Source: Fibrobacter sp. UWB15
GTDB lineage: Bacteria; Fibrobacterota; Fibrobacteria; Fibrobacterales; Fibrobacteraceae
DNA length: 64,000 nt
Assembly (NCBI RefSeq): GCF_900177705.1
Contig: NZ_FXBA01000003.1
Span: 247,003-311,002, forward strand
Reading direction: 5' to 3'
A model generated the notes under the pieces. The model worked only from the letters and a program-made list of their open reading frames with translations, made no database searches and was not told where the DNA came from. Positions 17,567 to 27,187 of the stretch are shown here, one piece after another. Each line of letters begins with the position of its first letter. Within the stretch, counting starts at the first letter, position 1. Both the position numbers and the translations under genes were made by a program.

Positions 17567-18397
17567 TTACTTCGCCCTTTCGCGCATCAAGGCAATTTCT
17601 TTTGCGTAGCCGGGCAATTCGTTCGGCGTTTCCAGGTAAAACGGCAAATTTTTTAGCGCCGCATGGTTCACCACCCGCGTCAGCGCATCCAAGCCGATAT
17701 ACCCCGCCCCTAAAACCTCATGACGGTCCTTGTGGCTACCCATGGGGTTCTTGCTGTCGTTCAGGTGAATCGCTTTCAAACGTTTTAAGCCAATCACCTT
17801 GTCAAATTGTTCAAGGACGCCGTCCAAGTCGTCAATAATATCATAACCGCCATCGAACACATGGCAAGTATCCAGGCAAACTCCCAGTTTATCGTCCAGC
17901 TCTACACGGTCAATAATGGCACGCAGTTCCTCAAAAGTACGGCCCACCTCGGAGCCCTTGCCCGCCATCGTTTCAAGCAGCACAAGCGTCTTTTGTTCCG
18001 GCTTTAAAATCTGGTTCAGCGCGCGAGAAATCAAGTCCACGCCCACTTCGACACCTTGCTTCACATGGCTTCCAGGGTGAAAATTGTACATCGCCCTCGG
18101 AAAGTGATCCATACGCCAGATGTCATCGATCATCACGTCAACCGCATACTGCCGCAAGCCTTCGTCAGCTGCGCAAGCATTCAGCGTATAAGGAGCATGC
18201 GCCAGAATCGGAGCAAAATGGTTGTCAATCAGCAACTTGACAAGCGCATTTGCATCGGCCGCGTCAAAGGGCTTTGCCGACCCGCCGCGAGGATTCCGCG
18301 TAAAAAACTGAAAAGTATCAGCGCCAATCGAAAGCGCCGTCTGCCCCATGGCCCAAAAGCCCGCCGAAGAAGATAAATGACAACCGATATGCATCAT
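17567..18397 (-). CDS. nfo: Deoxyribonuclease IV (endonuclease IV)
   Basis: A 276-residue AP endonuclease that cuts 5' to abasic sites in base-excision repair. The TIM-barrel opening [13 protein letters not shown] is canonical. The three-zinc site is represented by [62 protein letters not shown] and YLETPNE. A TATATT box lies 6 bases before the first of two tandem ATGs, so the transcript is likely leaderless. A terminator follows the gene. Confidence 0.95.
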   Translation of the reverse strand: MMHIGCHLSSSAGFWAMGQTALSIGADTFQFFTRNPRGGSAKPFDAADANALVKLLIDNHFAPILAHAPYTLNACAADEGLRQYAVDVMIDDIWRMDHFPRAMYNFHPGSHVKQGVEVGVDLISRALNQILKPEQKTLVLLETMAGKGSEVGRTFEELRAIIDRVELDDKLGVCLDTCHVFDGGYDIIDDLDGVLEQFDKVIGLKRLKAIHLNDSKNPMGSHKDRHEVLGAGYIGLDALTRVVNHAALKNLPFYLETPNELPGYAKEIALMRERAK

Positions 18398-18420
18398 GTT
18401 TTAAATATATAAATATGGAA

Positions 18421-19164
18421 TTAAACACCGAGGCGGCGCAATACTTGCCTTAAAACTCTCAAGCCATACGTAACCACATTCAAGTTCGATTTTTCATCGG
18501 CATAACGCGTCGGAATCGGAAGTTCCGCCAGTTTCAAGCCGCGAGCATCGGCAATGGAAATAAGTTCCAAATCGATATCAAAAGAAGGGCTCAACTTTTC
18601 AAGATGGATATTTTTCAAGAATTTAGCAGAATAGACAATAAAACCGCTGTGACGATCCGTGAGTTTCTGCTTGAAAGCGCGATTCTCAATCGTGGTCAAG
18701 AACTTTCCACCCATGCGCTTGTACAAGGGCATATTTCCAGCTTTCGCTCCACCGCGAGTCAAATGGCGAGAGCCTTGCACCAAGGCCGCTTCACGAGTCT
18801 GCAAGTAATCAAAAAATTCCTGCAGTTTTTCAGCCGGATACTGTCCATCGCCATGCAAGCAGGCAATCGACGACGCCCCCGATTTAAGCCCTTCGGCAAT
18901 TCCCTTCTTGACAACCGAGCCATAGCCCCTGTTATGTTCAAAGCGCATGTAGCGCAGACGACTTTTCTTTTCAATAGCGGCCGAATCACTATTCAGGCTA
19001 TCGACAAATGATTCAAAGGCTCCGCGAGTGTCATCGGCAGAACCATCATCAATCACAAGGACAATAGACCGCATCCACACGCTTTCGGGGATTTTTTGCA
19101 ACACCGAAGCGAGGGTTTTTGCGACATTATAAGCGGGAACAAAAACGAAATAATCAGAGGGCAT
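18421..19164 (-). CDS. Glycosyltransferase family 2 (dolichyl/undecaprenyl-P-sugar synthase-like)
   Basis: The ATG at 19164 gives 247 residues and overlaps the upstream epimerase gene by 11 bases. Two in-frame TTG codons upstream are less likely starts. YFVFVPAYNVAKTLASVLQK, LVIDDGSADDT and ACLHGDGQYPAEKL (DxD-like) match DPM1/ArnC-type GT2 proteins. There is no C-terminal membrane hairpin, unlike ArnC, so it resembles the soluble polyprenyl-phosphate sugar transferases. With the ArnA-dehydrogenase-like gene just upstream it may attach a modified pentose or related sugar to a lipid carrier (inference). Confidence 0.8.
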   Translation of the reverse strand: MPSDYFVFVPAYNVAKTLASVLQKIPESVWMRSIVLVIDDGSADDTRGAFESFVDSLNSDSAAIEKKSRLRYMRFEHNRGYGSVVKKGIAEGLKSGASSIACLHGDGQYPAEKLQEFFDYLQTREAALVQGSRHLTRGGAKAGNMPLYKRMGGKFLTTIENRAFKQKLTDRHSGFIVYSAKFLKNIHLEKLSPSFDIDLELISIADARGLKLAELPIPTRYADEKSNLNVVTYGLRVLRQVLRRLGV

Positions 19165-20197
19165 AGTGTCCAACAAACCAGCTCAGGGATTCTTTGAGGG
19201 CTGCTTGGAGCGGGATTTTCGCCTTGAAGCCCAACAGGCTTTCGGCCTTTGCCACCGATGGTAGCCGGCGCAAGGAATCGTCGTAGCCCTTGCCGTAATA
19301 ATCTTCGCCAGAAACAACTTCGACACCGGGGACATCGCTTTCAGGCACATCCTTAATCGACGCAAAAATTGATCGCATCAGGCAGGCTAATTCAGCAATG
19401 GACACTTCGTTATCCGCATTACCGACATTAAATGCCTGGCCAACACCAGCATCTGCATGGGCAAACAAGCAGAAAATAAAATCGATGGCATCGTGCACCG
19501 AAGTAAAACAGCGTTTGGCCAAACCGCCATTCACAAGCTTAAAGGTTTCGCCACGGACAAGCGCTGTTGAAAAATTCGCAAGCACGCGCGGAATACCGTC
19601 GCCGTCGACACCCGGCATAAAGTCCATAAAGGGGCCAACGAAATTGAAGGGGCGAACCACAGTCCAATTCAAGTCGGCAAGTCCCGCCATATAGCGTTCC
19701 GTCAAGAGTTTTGCCGTCGCATAGCTCCAGCGGCTAGCCGTAACAGGCCCCAGCACAATTTCGGACTCGTCTTCGAGAAGCACCCCCGAATCAGCGGCCG
19801 TCTTGCCGTAAATTTCAGACGTCGAAAAATGAATCAACCAACTGCCGCTCTTGGCGCAAGCATCTGCAAGTGCCCGCGGATGGTCGTAATTACTGCGAAT
19901 GACTTCGGACGCTTCGGCCATATAGCGTCCAGGCGTGCAAATCGCCGCCAAGTTCACCACCACAGGGTACTGCGCAATCCGCTCGACCACCGCCGAATCG
20001 GCAAGGTCTGCACACAGGAATTCAAAACGCGGATTCGCCAAATGTTCCTGGATGCGATAAGATTCCAAATCAACACCAAAAACACGCCAACGGGTGCGTT
20101 CAAAAATTGCCTGCAGCAAGTGACTACCAATAAAACCACCGCAACCCACAACGGCTACGGTGATCGAATTATCATCAAATTTTAACGAGGCGTTCAA
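19154..20197 (-). CDS. NAD-dependent epimerase/decarboxylase resembling the ArnA C-terminal domain
   Basis: A 347-residue short-chain dehydrogenase of the extended type. It has the Rossmann motif VVGCGGFIGSHL, the active-site serine in HFSTSEIYGKTAA, and Tyr/Lys in SYATAKLLTERYM. Long segments follow the ArnA UDP-glucuronate decarboxylase domain: VRPFNFVGPFMDFMPGVDG, KLVNGGLAKRCFTSVHDAID, YYGKGYDDSLRRLPSVAKAE. ArnA oxidises and decarboxylates UDP-glucuronate to the 4-keto pentose. No formyltransferase domain or ArnB-like aminotransferase is adjacent. It overlaps the GT2 gene downstream. A UDP-xylose synthase-like role is also possible. Confidence 0.8.
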   Translation of the reverse strand: MNASLKFDDNSITVAVVGCGGFIGSHLLQAIFERTRWRVFGVDLESYRIQEHLANPRFEFLCADLADSAVVERIAQYPVVVNLAAICTPGRYMAEASEVIRSNYDHPRALADACAKSGSWLIHFSTSEIYGKTAADSGVLLEDESEIVLGPVTASRWSYATAKLLTERYMAGLADLNWTVVRPFNFVGPFMDFMPGVDGDGIPRVLANFSTALVRGETFKLVNGGLAKRCFTSVHDAIDFIFCLFAHADAGVGQAFNVGNADNEVSIAELACLMRSIFASIKDVPESDVPGVEVVSGEDYYGKGYDDSLRRLPSVAKAESLLGFKAKIPLQAALKESLSWFVGHYAL

Positions 20198-20199
20198 GA

Positions 20200-20700
20200 C
20201 TATTCAGTCACCTTGAAGGTGCCAGAATTTGCAGCCTTGGCTGTCTTTTCGTAAGGAATCACGCGAATGATTGCCGTTTCGGAAGCTTCGGCAAAGTCGT
20301 CAGACAAAACGACTTCCTGTTCGTAACAAGTCTTTCCGTCCGGGCTTTCAGGACCGGCAGATTCTTCGAGCATGTCGAGACCAGCATCTTCTTCAGAGGT
20401 CTTAAACACGAAACGGTAGCCAGAACCCTTCACGTCGGAGCCATAAACCACCTTAATCTTGTCGCCCATCTTGAAGCTTTCGCCACCCTTGGGGTAAACC
20501 ACCTTCACACCGTCCTTGACAGAGCAATCGTAAGAACTGCTTTCAGAAGCAGGAGTCTTGGAATCGGAACTATTTGTGGTCTTTTCAGAGCTGGACGAAG
20601 TCTTTTCGTCACTAGAGGCAGACGAAGAATCGTCGCAAGCAGTAAATGCTACAGCGGCGAGGAATGCACAAGAAGAAACTGCAAACTTAAAGAAATTCAT
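20200..20700 (-). CDS. Fibrobacter-type poly-serine lipoprotein
   Basis: The start at 20700 gives a lipoprotein signal (MNFFKFAVSSCAFLAAVAFT with lipobox FTAC, then DDSSSASS). A Ser/Thr/Lys-rich linker runs to about residue 55. It is followed by a compact domain of about 110 residues with beta-strand character (VKVVYPKGGESFKMGDKIKV; SGYRFVFKTSEED; ETAIIRVIPYEK). That part resembles a Ser-Thr-rich glycosyl-phosphatidyl-inositol-anchored-type or Ig-like fold, but I cannot name it. It lies between the esterase genes and the epimerase, all in one direction. Confidence 0.65.
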   Translation of the reverse strand: MNFFKFAVSSCAFLAAVAFTACDDSSSASSDEKTSSSSEKTTNSSDSKTPASESSSYDCSVKDGVKVVYPKGGESFKMGDKIKVVYGSDVKGSGYRFVFKTSEEDAGLDMLEESAGPESPDGKTCYEQEVVLSDDFAEASETAIIRVIPYEKTAKAANSGTFKVTE

Positions 20701-20731
20701 AAAGACTCCTTTTTCGCGTATACCACGGTTT

Positions 20732-22600
20732 TTATGGATAATATACAAAAAGTGACTGCTTTCCGTTCAGGCGAACCTGTACGAAATAGTGACCTTTAGA
20801 GAGTTTAACGTCGTTTGACAGCATGGGAACCGCACCCGCCGGAACATTTCGGACTTCTCGCTTTAAGGTTTTGCCCATGGCATCCATCAGCTGGACATCC
20901 ATCAGGCCTCCCGGAGTCGTAATCGTCTTGTTATGGGCATCAAAACGTAAGCCCAAAGCCGGACGTACACTGACTATCGTCGTGCCGCTCGAAGACGATT
21001 CAATATCGTTTTCAACCTTTGCGGGTTTGCAACCGGTGCGGTACACGCCCTTCATGTCGAAGGCAATCATGTCGATATTCGGGCCGCCATCACTTGTCGT
21101 CGAAGCAATCTTCATCTTGAAATCGAGAGCGTCTACCCAGACGTCTTCGATGTAGGCGGTATCCCACTTGTCCCAGCTACCTGTCGAGGGGAATGCCACA
21201 TCATACGTTCCGTTGTCAATCGTGATTTTCATGTCGCGATTGGTATTCCCCTGGAACGAATAGCGAATCATGACGCGGGCATTCGATGCAGACTGGTCGG
21301 ACGTCAACTTGTAAGTAGCAGTGCTGTAGGCGCTGTTTTCAATATTGAAGAAGCCCTGGCCCGTATAACCTTCGTGGTTCGTTTCAGTCAAGCCATCTGC
21401 AATTTCGGGACTTGCCATATCGATCGGAGAAGGCCATGCCGCGTCGGCTGTACCTTCGAAGCAAAGTTTCGGATCAATGGAACTCGAAGATTCCGGCCCC
21501 TCGGAGCTAGAGGACGTGGGATTTTCGTTGCCGGATTCTTCGCTATCGTGAGCAATTTTCTTGCATTCGGAACCGCCCTTGAACATCGCCGTATAAGTGA
21601 TATTGCGGGCCTTGGTCTTGAAACCGTAATAAATCATGTTCTTCGAGATTTCGTTACAGTCGTCGTCCACCCACTTTTCGAAGGTCTGACCGTTCGGAGT
21701 CACGCGGAGCGTCATCGGGGAACCCGCCGGGAAATACTGCGTCTGCGTGATGAGACCGTTGTAATTCGAAAGGTTAGTCTGCACCTTGATGGTGTAACGT
21801 TTCTTGATAGTAGAAACAAGCGTGGTGAGCGCCGCCTTTGCGTCGGCAGAAAGATTCGAATTGCTCTTGAGATTTTCTTCAAGTTCTTCGCAAATCATCT
21901 GGGCATGGCCCATCGAGCCCATCTCCTGGAAATGTGTCGTTCCATCGTTCACGCCATCCGGGTAATTCGGATATTCGCCCTTCTCCAGTTTCTTGTACAG
22001 ATAACGTGTCACGTAATCCGGCATGTTCTTGTAAGTCGTATTGTAGGTATTGTACGACTTCATGTTCAAATCCACAAACGGGACCTTGTTGTTCTTCGCC
22101 ACCGTCTGCATCATGCCGCGGGCATCGTAATTTTTGTCGCCGGTAGAGAACACGTTGCGGCTACCGTTCAAGTTCATCGGCGAAATCAAAATGGCATTAG
22201 CCCCCTTCGCCTTGGCAGCATCCACATATTTCTGGATATAGCCCGAAAACTGGGAGGGTTCCACATAGCGGGCCGCCTTGCTGTAGTCGCGGTCGTTATG
22301 GCCAAACTGCACGAACAGGTAATCACCCTTCTGGAGCTTGCCCTTGACTTCGTCCAAACGGCCTTCTTCAATAAAGGTTCTAGAACTGCGGCCACCGATG
22401 GCATAGTTATTCACCTTCACGCGAGATGCGTCAAAGAAATAACCAAGTACCTGACCCCAACCCGTTTGCGGATAAGCGTTATCCTTGTACGTACAAACTG
22501 TAGAATCGCCAACCACGTAAATTGCGAAACTGGTGGAATCACTTACGGCAACCCCCGTGAACACCGCTGCAGCAAGAAGGAATTTGGCAATTTTTTTCAT
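20732..22600 (-). CDS. Secreted CE12-like acetylesterase with CBM35-like module
   Basis: The start at 22600 gives a signal peptide (MKKIAKFLLAAAVFTGVAVS). Domain order over 622 residues: an SGNH hydrolase (about 25-260) with GDSTV, GGRSSRTF, FGHND and the DGTTHF catalytic Asp/His; a small repeat-like beta domain (IKVQTNLSN to NITYTAMFKGG); a poly-Ser linker; a CBM35/CBM6-like module (EGYTGQGFFNIENS to TTSDGGPNIDMIAFDM); a second Ser linker; and a C-terminal tail LSKGHYFVQVRLNGKQSLFV. The block-I to block-V pattern is that of rhamnogalacturonan acetylesterases (CE12). It would remove acetyl groups from pectin so the neighbouring PL11 lyase can act. Confidence 0.85.
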   Translation of the reverse strand: MKKIAKFLLAAAVFTGVAVSDSTSFAIYVVGDSTVCTYKDNAYPQTGWGQVLGYFFDASRVKVNNYAIGGRSSRTFIEEGRLDEVKGKLQKGDYLFVQFGHNDRDYSKAARYVEPSQFSGYIQKYVDAAKAKGANAILISPMNLNGSRNVFSTGDKNYDARGMMQTVAKNNKVPFVDLNMKSYNTYNTTYKNMPDYVTRYLYKKLEKGEYPNYPDGVNDGTTHFQEMGSMGHAQMICEELEENLKSNSNLSADAKAALTTLVSTIKKRYTIKVQTNLSNYNGLITQTQYFPAGSPMTLRVTPNGQTFEKWVDDDCNEISKNMIYYGFKTKARNITYTAMFKGGSECKKIAHDSEESGNENPTSSSSEGPESSSSIDPKLCFEGTADAAWPSPIDMASPEIADGLTETNHEGYTGQGFFNIENSAYSTATYKLTSDQSASNARVMIRYSFQGNTNRDMKITIDNGTYDVAFPSTGSWDKWDTAYIEDVWVDALDFKMKIASTTSDGGPNIDMIAFDMKGVYRTGCKPAKVENDIESSSSGTTIVSVRPALGLRFDAHNKTITTPGGLMDVQLMDAMGKTLKREVRNVPAGAVPMLSNDVKLSKGHYFVQVRLNGKQSLFVYYP

Positions 22601-22623
22601 AATCAATCCCACATTACACACTT

Positions 22624-24486
22624 CTATTTTACCTTCGCATAATTAGCGATAAACTTGGCACTGCCCTGGCGAACCACAACGCGGTAGAGTCCGGCAGACT
22701 TCACCATCGTTGCAAGCGAAACTTCTGATGCGTTTTCGACAATTCGATTTGCCACCAGACGACCACTCATATCGAACACATTCACATGAGCACGTTCCGT
22801 ACCAACAAGGCGCAGCATTTCGCCACGCAAGGCAAAGCCAGTCACATCGCGAACCTTATTCAAAATAGTCGTCGACGTATCTTCGGTGCAGCCTTCGCTT
22901 ACGCGGCAAACGCCGTCGATACTGAAACCAAAGGCATCTAGATTCGGAGCGCCATCGCTTGTAAGCGACATAATCTTGAGCTCGGCTTCACCTTGCGGGG
23001 CATCCATCACCACGTAGGCTGTATCCCACTTGTCCCAGCCACCCGTCGGCGGTGCACTCACAAGGTAATCATGGTCCAAATAAGCATTGAACATACGATC
23101 CGACGATCCGCCGTTTGCATAGCGCACCGCAAGCGTCACATAGCCTGCGCCTGGGAACTTGACCTTATATGCGGCAAACGAGGCATTCGTATTATCCAGA
23201 TTGTAATAGCCTTCGCCCGTAAAGCCAGTCCATTCGTTCTGAGTCCAGCCGATTCCAGCCGTATCCGGAGTGCTTGCATCAAAGAATTTCTTGATATCCT
23301 TGTCAATTTTCACCGTATCCTGCGTGCTGCCTTCAATCGGGGTAAACGGAACAAAGGTCACATCGTCAAGGCTCTTCGGGGTCGTGGTCGGGAATGCGGT
23401 TAACGCAGCACCATCGCCGGTATATTTCTGCGCCGTTCCGCCCTCGTAAACCGCCGTGAACTGCGTCGAGGCACTCCCCATCACGAACGTATGAATGTAA
23501 GGAGACTTCACGTTCGAACGGCTCGGGGCACCCACCTTGTTGCCGTTACCGTCGTACCAGCCCAAGAACTTCTTGCCGCTCTTCGGAATAGTCTTGAGCA
23601 TCACGGTCATGCCCTTCGGGTAATAGGCGTTAATCGAAGTCGCTTCGGCAGCACCTTCGGGGCTCACCTTGACTTCGACCTGGTACATGGGCGCCATGTA
23701 GTCACCGAGCTTTTTCACAATCGGGTCCGTATGTGCACGCATCTGTTCGGTAATAATGCGCCCGAAAGCATTCGCACCGTTCATCTGCAAATGCACGGCG
23801 TCTGTCTGGTCGCTTCCCAAGTTGCTGTATTCAGACTTGGTCGCATAGTTGAAGACATACTGTTCCGCATAGCGTTCACCCACAGAAATCATGTAGTTCG
23901 CAACCATTTCGCTCATATCGATAAACGGCACGTTGAGTTCTTCGGCGAGGCTCTTGTTCAGTGCCGGGTAGCCGCGGTAACTATTGTGAATCTGCGTCGG
24001 GGAATCGTAATACTTACGACGAATCGGGCTCATGATAATCGGGTAAGCGCCCTTCGCGCGGACATCGCTCACCATCTTCTTCATGTTCGAAGCAAAGAAT
24101 TCTTCGGTACTGTAGTTCACGTCGTTAATACCGAACTGGATCACGACGTAGTCGCCCGCCTTGAGCTTTTCAGCGATGCAGTTGCCATTGGAGCAACCTT
24201 TCTTGAAGAACATGTCGTAATAGCCGACAGCGGTATTACCCTTCTTGTCAAGACCGCCGCCACCGAGCGACATGCCACCCTGGCCGCGATTCACGACCGT
24301 AGCCTTGGTCGGATCAAACCAAAAATGGAAATCCTGACCCTGCCCCTGCTTGGGGTAATAACCCTCGGCCCAGTCCTGCATGGTGGAGTCGCCACACATA
24401 TAGATGGTCACCGCCGACCATGTGAGCGGAGCGACGACCATCGATGCGATTACGGCAGATTGCCAGATTTTATTAAACATCTTCAT
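22624..24486 (-). CDS. Second secreted CE12-like acetylesterase with CBM35-like module
   Basis: The start at 24486 is the ATG after an upstream in-frame TTG; the signal peptide is MKMFNKIWQSAVIASMVVAP ending near WSA. The 620-residue product has the same layout as its downstream neighbour. Its SGNH domain has CGDSTMQDWAEGYYP, NRGQGGMSLGGGG, IQFGINDVNY and SDQTDAVHLQMNG. A small beta domain (YQVEVKVSPEGAAE to QFTAVYEGG) and a CBM35-like module (FTGEGYYNLDN to SLTSDGAPNLDAFGF) follow, then a tail ending SAGLYRVVVRQGSAKFIANY. The two esterases are diverged, so probably have different acetyl-site preference rather than being a fresh duplication. Confidence 0.85.
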   Translation of the reverse strand: MKMFNKIWQSAVIASMVVAPLTWSAVTIYMCGDSTMQDWAEGYYPKQGQGQDFHFWFDPTKATVVNRGQGGMSLGGGGLDKKGNTAVGYYDMFFKKGCSNGNCIAEKLKAGDYVVIQFGINDVNYSTEEFFASNMKKMVSDVRAKGAYPIIMSPIRRKYYDSPTQIHNSYRGYPALNKSLAEELNVPFIDMSEMVANYMISVGERYAEQYVFNYATKSEYSNLGSDQTDAVHLQMNGANAFGRIITEQMRAHTDPIVKKLGDYMAPMYQVEVKVSPEGAAEATSINAYYPKGMTVMLKTIPKSGKKFLGWYDGNGNKVGAPSRSNVKSPYIHTFVMGSASTQFTAVYEGGTAQKYTGDGAALTAFPTTTPKSLDDVTFVPFTPIEGSTQDTVKIDKDIKKFFDASTPDTAGIGWTQNEWTGFTGEGYYNLDNTNASFAAYKVKFPGAGYVTLAVRYANGGSSDRMFNAYLDHDYLVSAPPTGGWDKWDTAYVVMDAPQGEAELKIMSLTSDGAPNLDAFGFSIDGVCRVSEGCTEDTSTTILNKVRDVTGFALRGEMLRLVGTERAHVNVFDMSGRLVANRIVENASEVSLATMVKSAGLYRVVVRQGSAKFIANYAKVK

Positions 24487-24503
24487 AACCAAAACCAAAA
24501 ATC

Positions 24504-24543
24504 GCCTAGCCCCGGTCCAACACTCGAAAGACCAAGGCTAGGC
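24504..24543 (-). terminator. Hairpin between the PL11 and esterase genes
   Basis: An 8-base perfect stem (GCCTAGCC / GGCTAGGC) with inner GGTC/GACC pairing closes over a short loop. On the minus strand it is followed by ATTTTTGGTTTT. It probably ends or processes part of the PL11 transcript, setting different levels for lyase and esterases. Confidence 0.65.
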
Positions 24544-24553
24544 AGTGAGGTGT

Positions 24554-27187
24554 TTATAGCTTCGAGAATTTCTTCGTCGAAACAGCCTTTCCGTCAAGCA
24601 TTACCTTAACGAGATAAGTTCCCTTCGGAAGCATTTCACGGTCAAGCGACAGAGTCGTTAAGCCAGAATTTACATTCCGGGAAACACCCATGCGCATAGC
24701 ACCGGACATATCGTAGAAGTACACTTCGGCAAAGCCAGCCTTGGGCGTAAAGAGCACACCCGTAGAAGGATTGAAGGAGACTCCATTCTTGAACGGAATT
24801 ACCGCAAGTGCAGTCGGATTATCAATCTTCTGTGTACCATCATAGAGTTCTACACCGTCGATACCGAAGGTGAACATATCGACGTTCGGACCGCCGTCAC
24901 TCGTCATCGAGGTAAACGTAATCGTATTCACGCCCGCGACCAGCTTCACATCTACCTTCGCTTCGGAATACTTCGTCCAATCGCCAGTCGAGGCGAAACT
25001 GAGCGTGCCGGCAGAAGCGCCGTTCACGTTCACCGCCATGTTGCGGGAAGTCGTGCCACCGTTCGTGAAGCGCACCGTAAGCGTCGTCTTCGCCTCGGTC
25101 TTCGAGAAGATTTCCCAAGTGCCGTAGCTCGAAAGCGCATTGTCAAAGTTATAATAGCCGTTCTTGAGGAAGCCTTCGTTGGTCGTTTCCGTCACACCCT
25201 TGCCATCCTTCGGGGTAGAGGCATCCAGTTCGGACTTGCCGTTGTTCACCACCGGAGTCGTGTCGGCAGGTGCCGGGTCCTCGCCCACCACGAAGATGCT
25301 CGGCTGCTTGAGCGACTTGACCATGTCAGGTAGGTAGTAACCCAAGTGCGGCGGCTGGTTATAGGCCGTATTTTGAGACGCAACCGCCGTGCGGTAGGTG
25401 GCATCGTGCATCAAGGTATAAACACGGTGTTCGCTTGTCACCGGAGTCGAAACGATGTACAGCAACGTCGGATCCTTTTCGCTACGCACTACCATTTCTT
25501 CGCGCCAGTCGCCAAAGAGGTCGGCCACAAGGCTCGGCGTATTCTTGGTGCCATTGCAACCGGTAACACCGAGGGCAGATGGACCATCGAAATAAGTTTC
25601 AGATTTTTTCGACGTAGAATTGAACTTGGTCACAAAAGCGCCGTCCATGAGTTCGTCATACTCATCGCCGTCAAAATAAATGCGGAAGTTCTGAGACACT
25701 GCAGGCGTTCCAATGAGTTTGCCCTTAGCAGTCTTCATTCCACCGCCCTTTGCAGACCACATTTCATAGCCACGATGTTCAGAATCAACGTCTGCAGCCA
25801 TGCCACGACCATTATCGACACCTTCGGCAGATGGCTGCGGAGTGCCCCAAATAATCTTGCCATCATTAGCGCGCATTTCTTCGGTGTACTGGGCATTCTT
25901 GTGTTCGTGCACATCCCAGGATTCAAGCCCCGGAAGATCCGGATCCAAATCACCGATGTGGTGGGCGTCGCCATGGCCAAGTCCCGTGCGGTAACGCAGC
26001 GTGCCGTCGTGGTTCAGGGCCGCAGCACCGAAGAACACTTCATCGTAACCATCGCCATCGAGGTCAGCCGCCTGGAGGCTGTGGTTTCCTTCGCCGTAAA
26101 GCCCCTTGTCCGGGTCTTCGGACTTGTGGAGCCAACGCAGCTTCAAGTCCTTTCCATCGAAATCGTAGGCAGCCACGTAGGCAGAGCTATAATAGCCGCG
26201 AACGAAAATAGCACTCGGATGTACGCCATCCAGGTAGCCCGTCGCCGCCAGGTAGCGTTCGCAGCGGTTGCCGTAATTGTCCCCCCACTTGCCCTTAGCC
26301 TGGGGCGAAGAATGGCTCAAGATATTGCGGCTCGGTTCGTACGTAACAGTCGAAATCGCCGCACCGTCAACACCGCGAAAGACTGTCAGGTATTCGGGAC
26401 CATCGAGGATGGTTCCCGCAGAGCTGCGGTAATCCTTCGACTTGTCGCCAATCGCCTTGCCCGTACCGTCAATCGTGCCGTCGGCAGTCTTCACGATCAT
26501 CTCGGCCTTGCCGTCGCCATCGTAGTCAAACACCTGGAACTGCGTGTAGTGAGCGCCCGCGCGAATATTCTTACCAAGGTCAATACGCCAAAGGCGCGTA
26601 CCGTCGAGCTTGTAGGCATCGATGAATACCGTACCCGTATAGCCCGTCTGGGAGTTGTCGTGGGCATTGCTCGGATCCCACTTCAAAATCAGTTCGTATT
26701 CGCCGTCGCCGTCGAGGTCGGCCGTACTCACGTCATTGGGAGTGTACGTACACTTTTCGCCGTCAGGCATCGTCTGTGCCGCGGGGACTTCCAGTTTAAT
26801 AGTCTTATACGGGAAAGACTTTCCGCTGTTGGAGACTGTCTTGTCGAGCACCACGGAAACACCCTGCTTGGCCCCTTCCTTGCCGCCAACTACTGCCGCG
26901 ACCGTATATTTGGAAGTTGTCTTGCCGGCGGCGTCCAGGTAGTTCGTGCCACCCGTCTTACCAACGGAAGCAATTTTCTCACCATCGCGGTAGAGATTGA
27001 ACTCCACGTCCGGAGCGTCGGTACCCAAAAGACGCCAACTCACGAGCATACCCTTGCCCGTGTTCGTGACAGCAAGACCGCGCGAAAGATTTTCCATTTG
27101 GCGGTTAGCCGAAAATGCCGGAGAAGCAAGCCCAAACGCTAGCACGACTCCTGCAAAAATTGTCGATGTTTTTAAACCAATACCCAT
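24554..27187 (-). CDS. Secreted rhamnogalacturonan lyase, PL11, with CBM35-like module
   Basis: An 877-residue secreted enzyme with a signal peptide (MGIGLKTSTIFAGVVLAFGL, cleavage after AFS). The PL11 catalytic part covers roughly residues 30-620: RQMENLSRGLAVTNTGKGML, DLDGDGEYELILKWDPSNAH, FDYDGDGKAEMIVKTADGT, GEGNHSLQAADLDGDGYDEV and GDAHHIGDLDPDLPGLESWD are typical calcium-binding propeller motifs of YesW/YesX-like lyases. A CBM35-like module (ETTNEGFLKNGYYNFDN to SDGGPNVDMFTFG) and the common Fibrobacter tail (PKGTYLVKVMLDGKAVSTKK) follow. It cleaves the rhamnogalacturonan-I backbone by beta-elimination. Together with the two CE12-like esterases it forms a pectin-degrading locus. Confidence 0.93.
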   Translation of the reverse strand: MGIGLKTSTIFAGVVLAFGLASPAFSANRQMENLSRGLAVTNTGKGMLVSWRLLGTDAPDVEFNLYRDGEKIASVGKTGGTNYLDAAGKTTSKYTVAAVVGGKEGAKQGVSVVLDKTVSNSGKSFPYKTIKLEVPAAQTMPDGEKCTYTPNDVSTADLDGDGEYELILKWDPSNAHDNSQTGYTGTVFIDAYKLDGTRLWRIDLGKNIRAGAHYTQFQVFDYDGDGKAEMIVKTADGTIDGTGKAIGDKSKDYRSSAGTILDGPEYLTVFRGVDGAAISTVTYEPSRNILSHSSPQAKGKWGDNYGNRCERYLAATGYLDGVHPSAIFVRGYYSSAYVAAYDFDGKDLKLRWLHKSEDPDKGLYGEGNHSLQAADLDGDGYDEVFFGAAALNHDGTLRYRTGLGHGDAHHIGDLDPDLPGLESWDVHEHKNAQYTEEMRANDGKIIWGTPQPSAEGVDNGRGMAADVDSEHRGYEMWSAKGGGMKTAKGKLIGTPAVSQNFRIYFDGDEYDELMDGAFVTKFNSTSKKSETYFDGPSALGVTGCNGTKNTPSLVADLFGDWREEMVVRSEKDPTLLYIVSTPVTSEHRVYTLMHDATYRTAVASQNTAYNQPPHLGYYLPDMVKSLKQPSIFVVGEDPAPADTTPVVNNGKSELDASTPKDGKGVTETTNEGFLKNGYYNFDNALSSYGTWEIFSKTEAKTTLTVRFTNGGTTSRNMAVNVNGASAGTLSFASTGDWTKYSEAKVDVKLVAGVNTITFTSMTSDGGPNVDMFTFGIDGVELYDGTQKIDNPTALAVIPFKNGVSFNPSTGVLFTPKAGFAEVYFYDMSGAMRMGVSRNVNSGLTTLSLDREMLPKGTYLVKVMLDGKAVSTKKFSKL

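Noticed and set aside
25346..27142. A 598-codon frame antisense to the PL11 lyase
   Set aside because: Mirror of a real secreted enzyme gene; Arg/Val/Ile-biased translation with no recognisable motif or signal.
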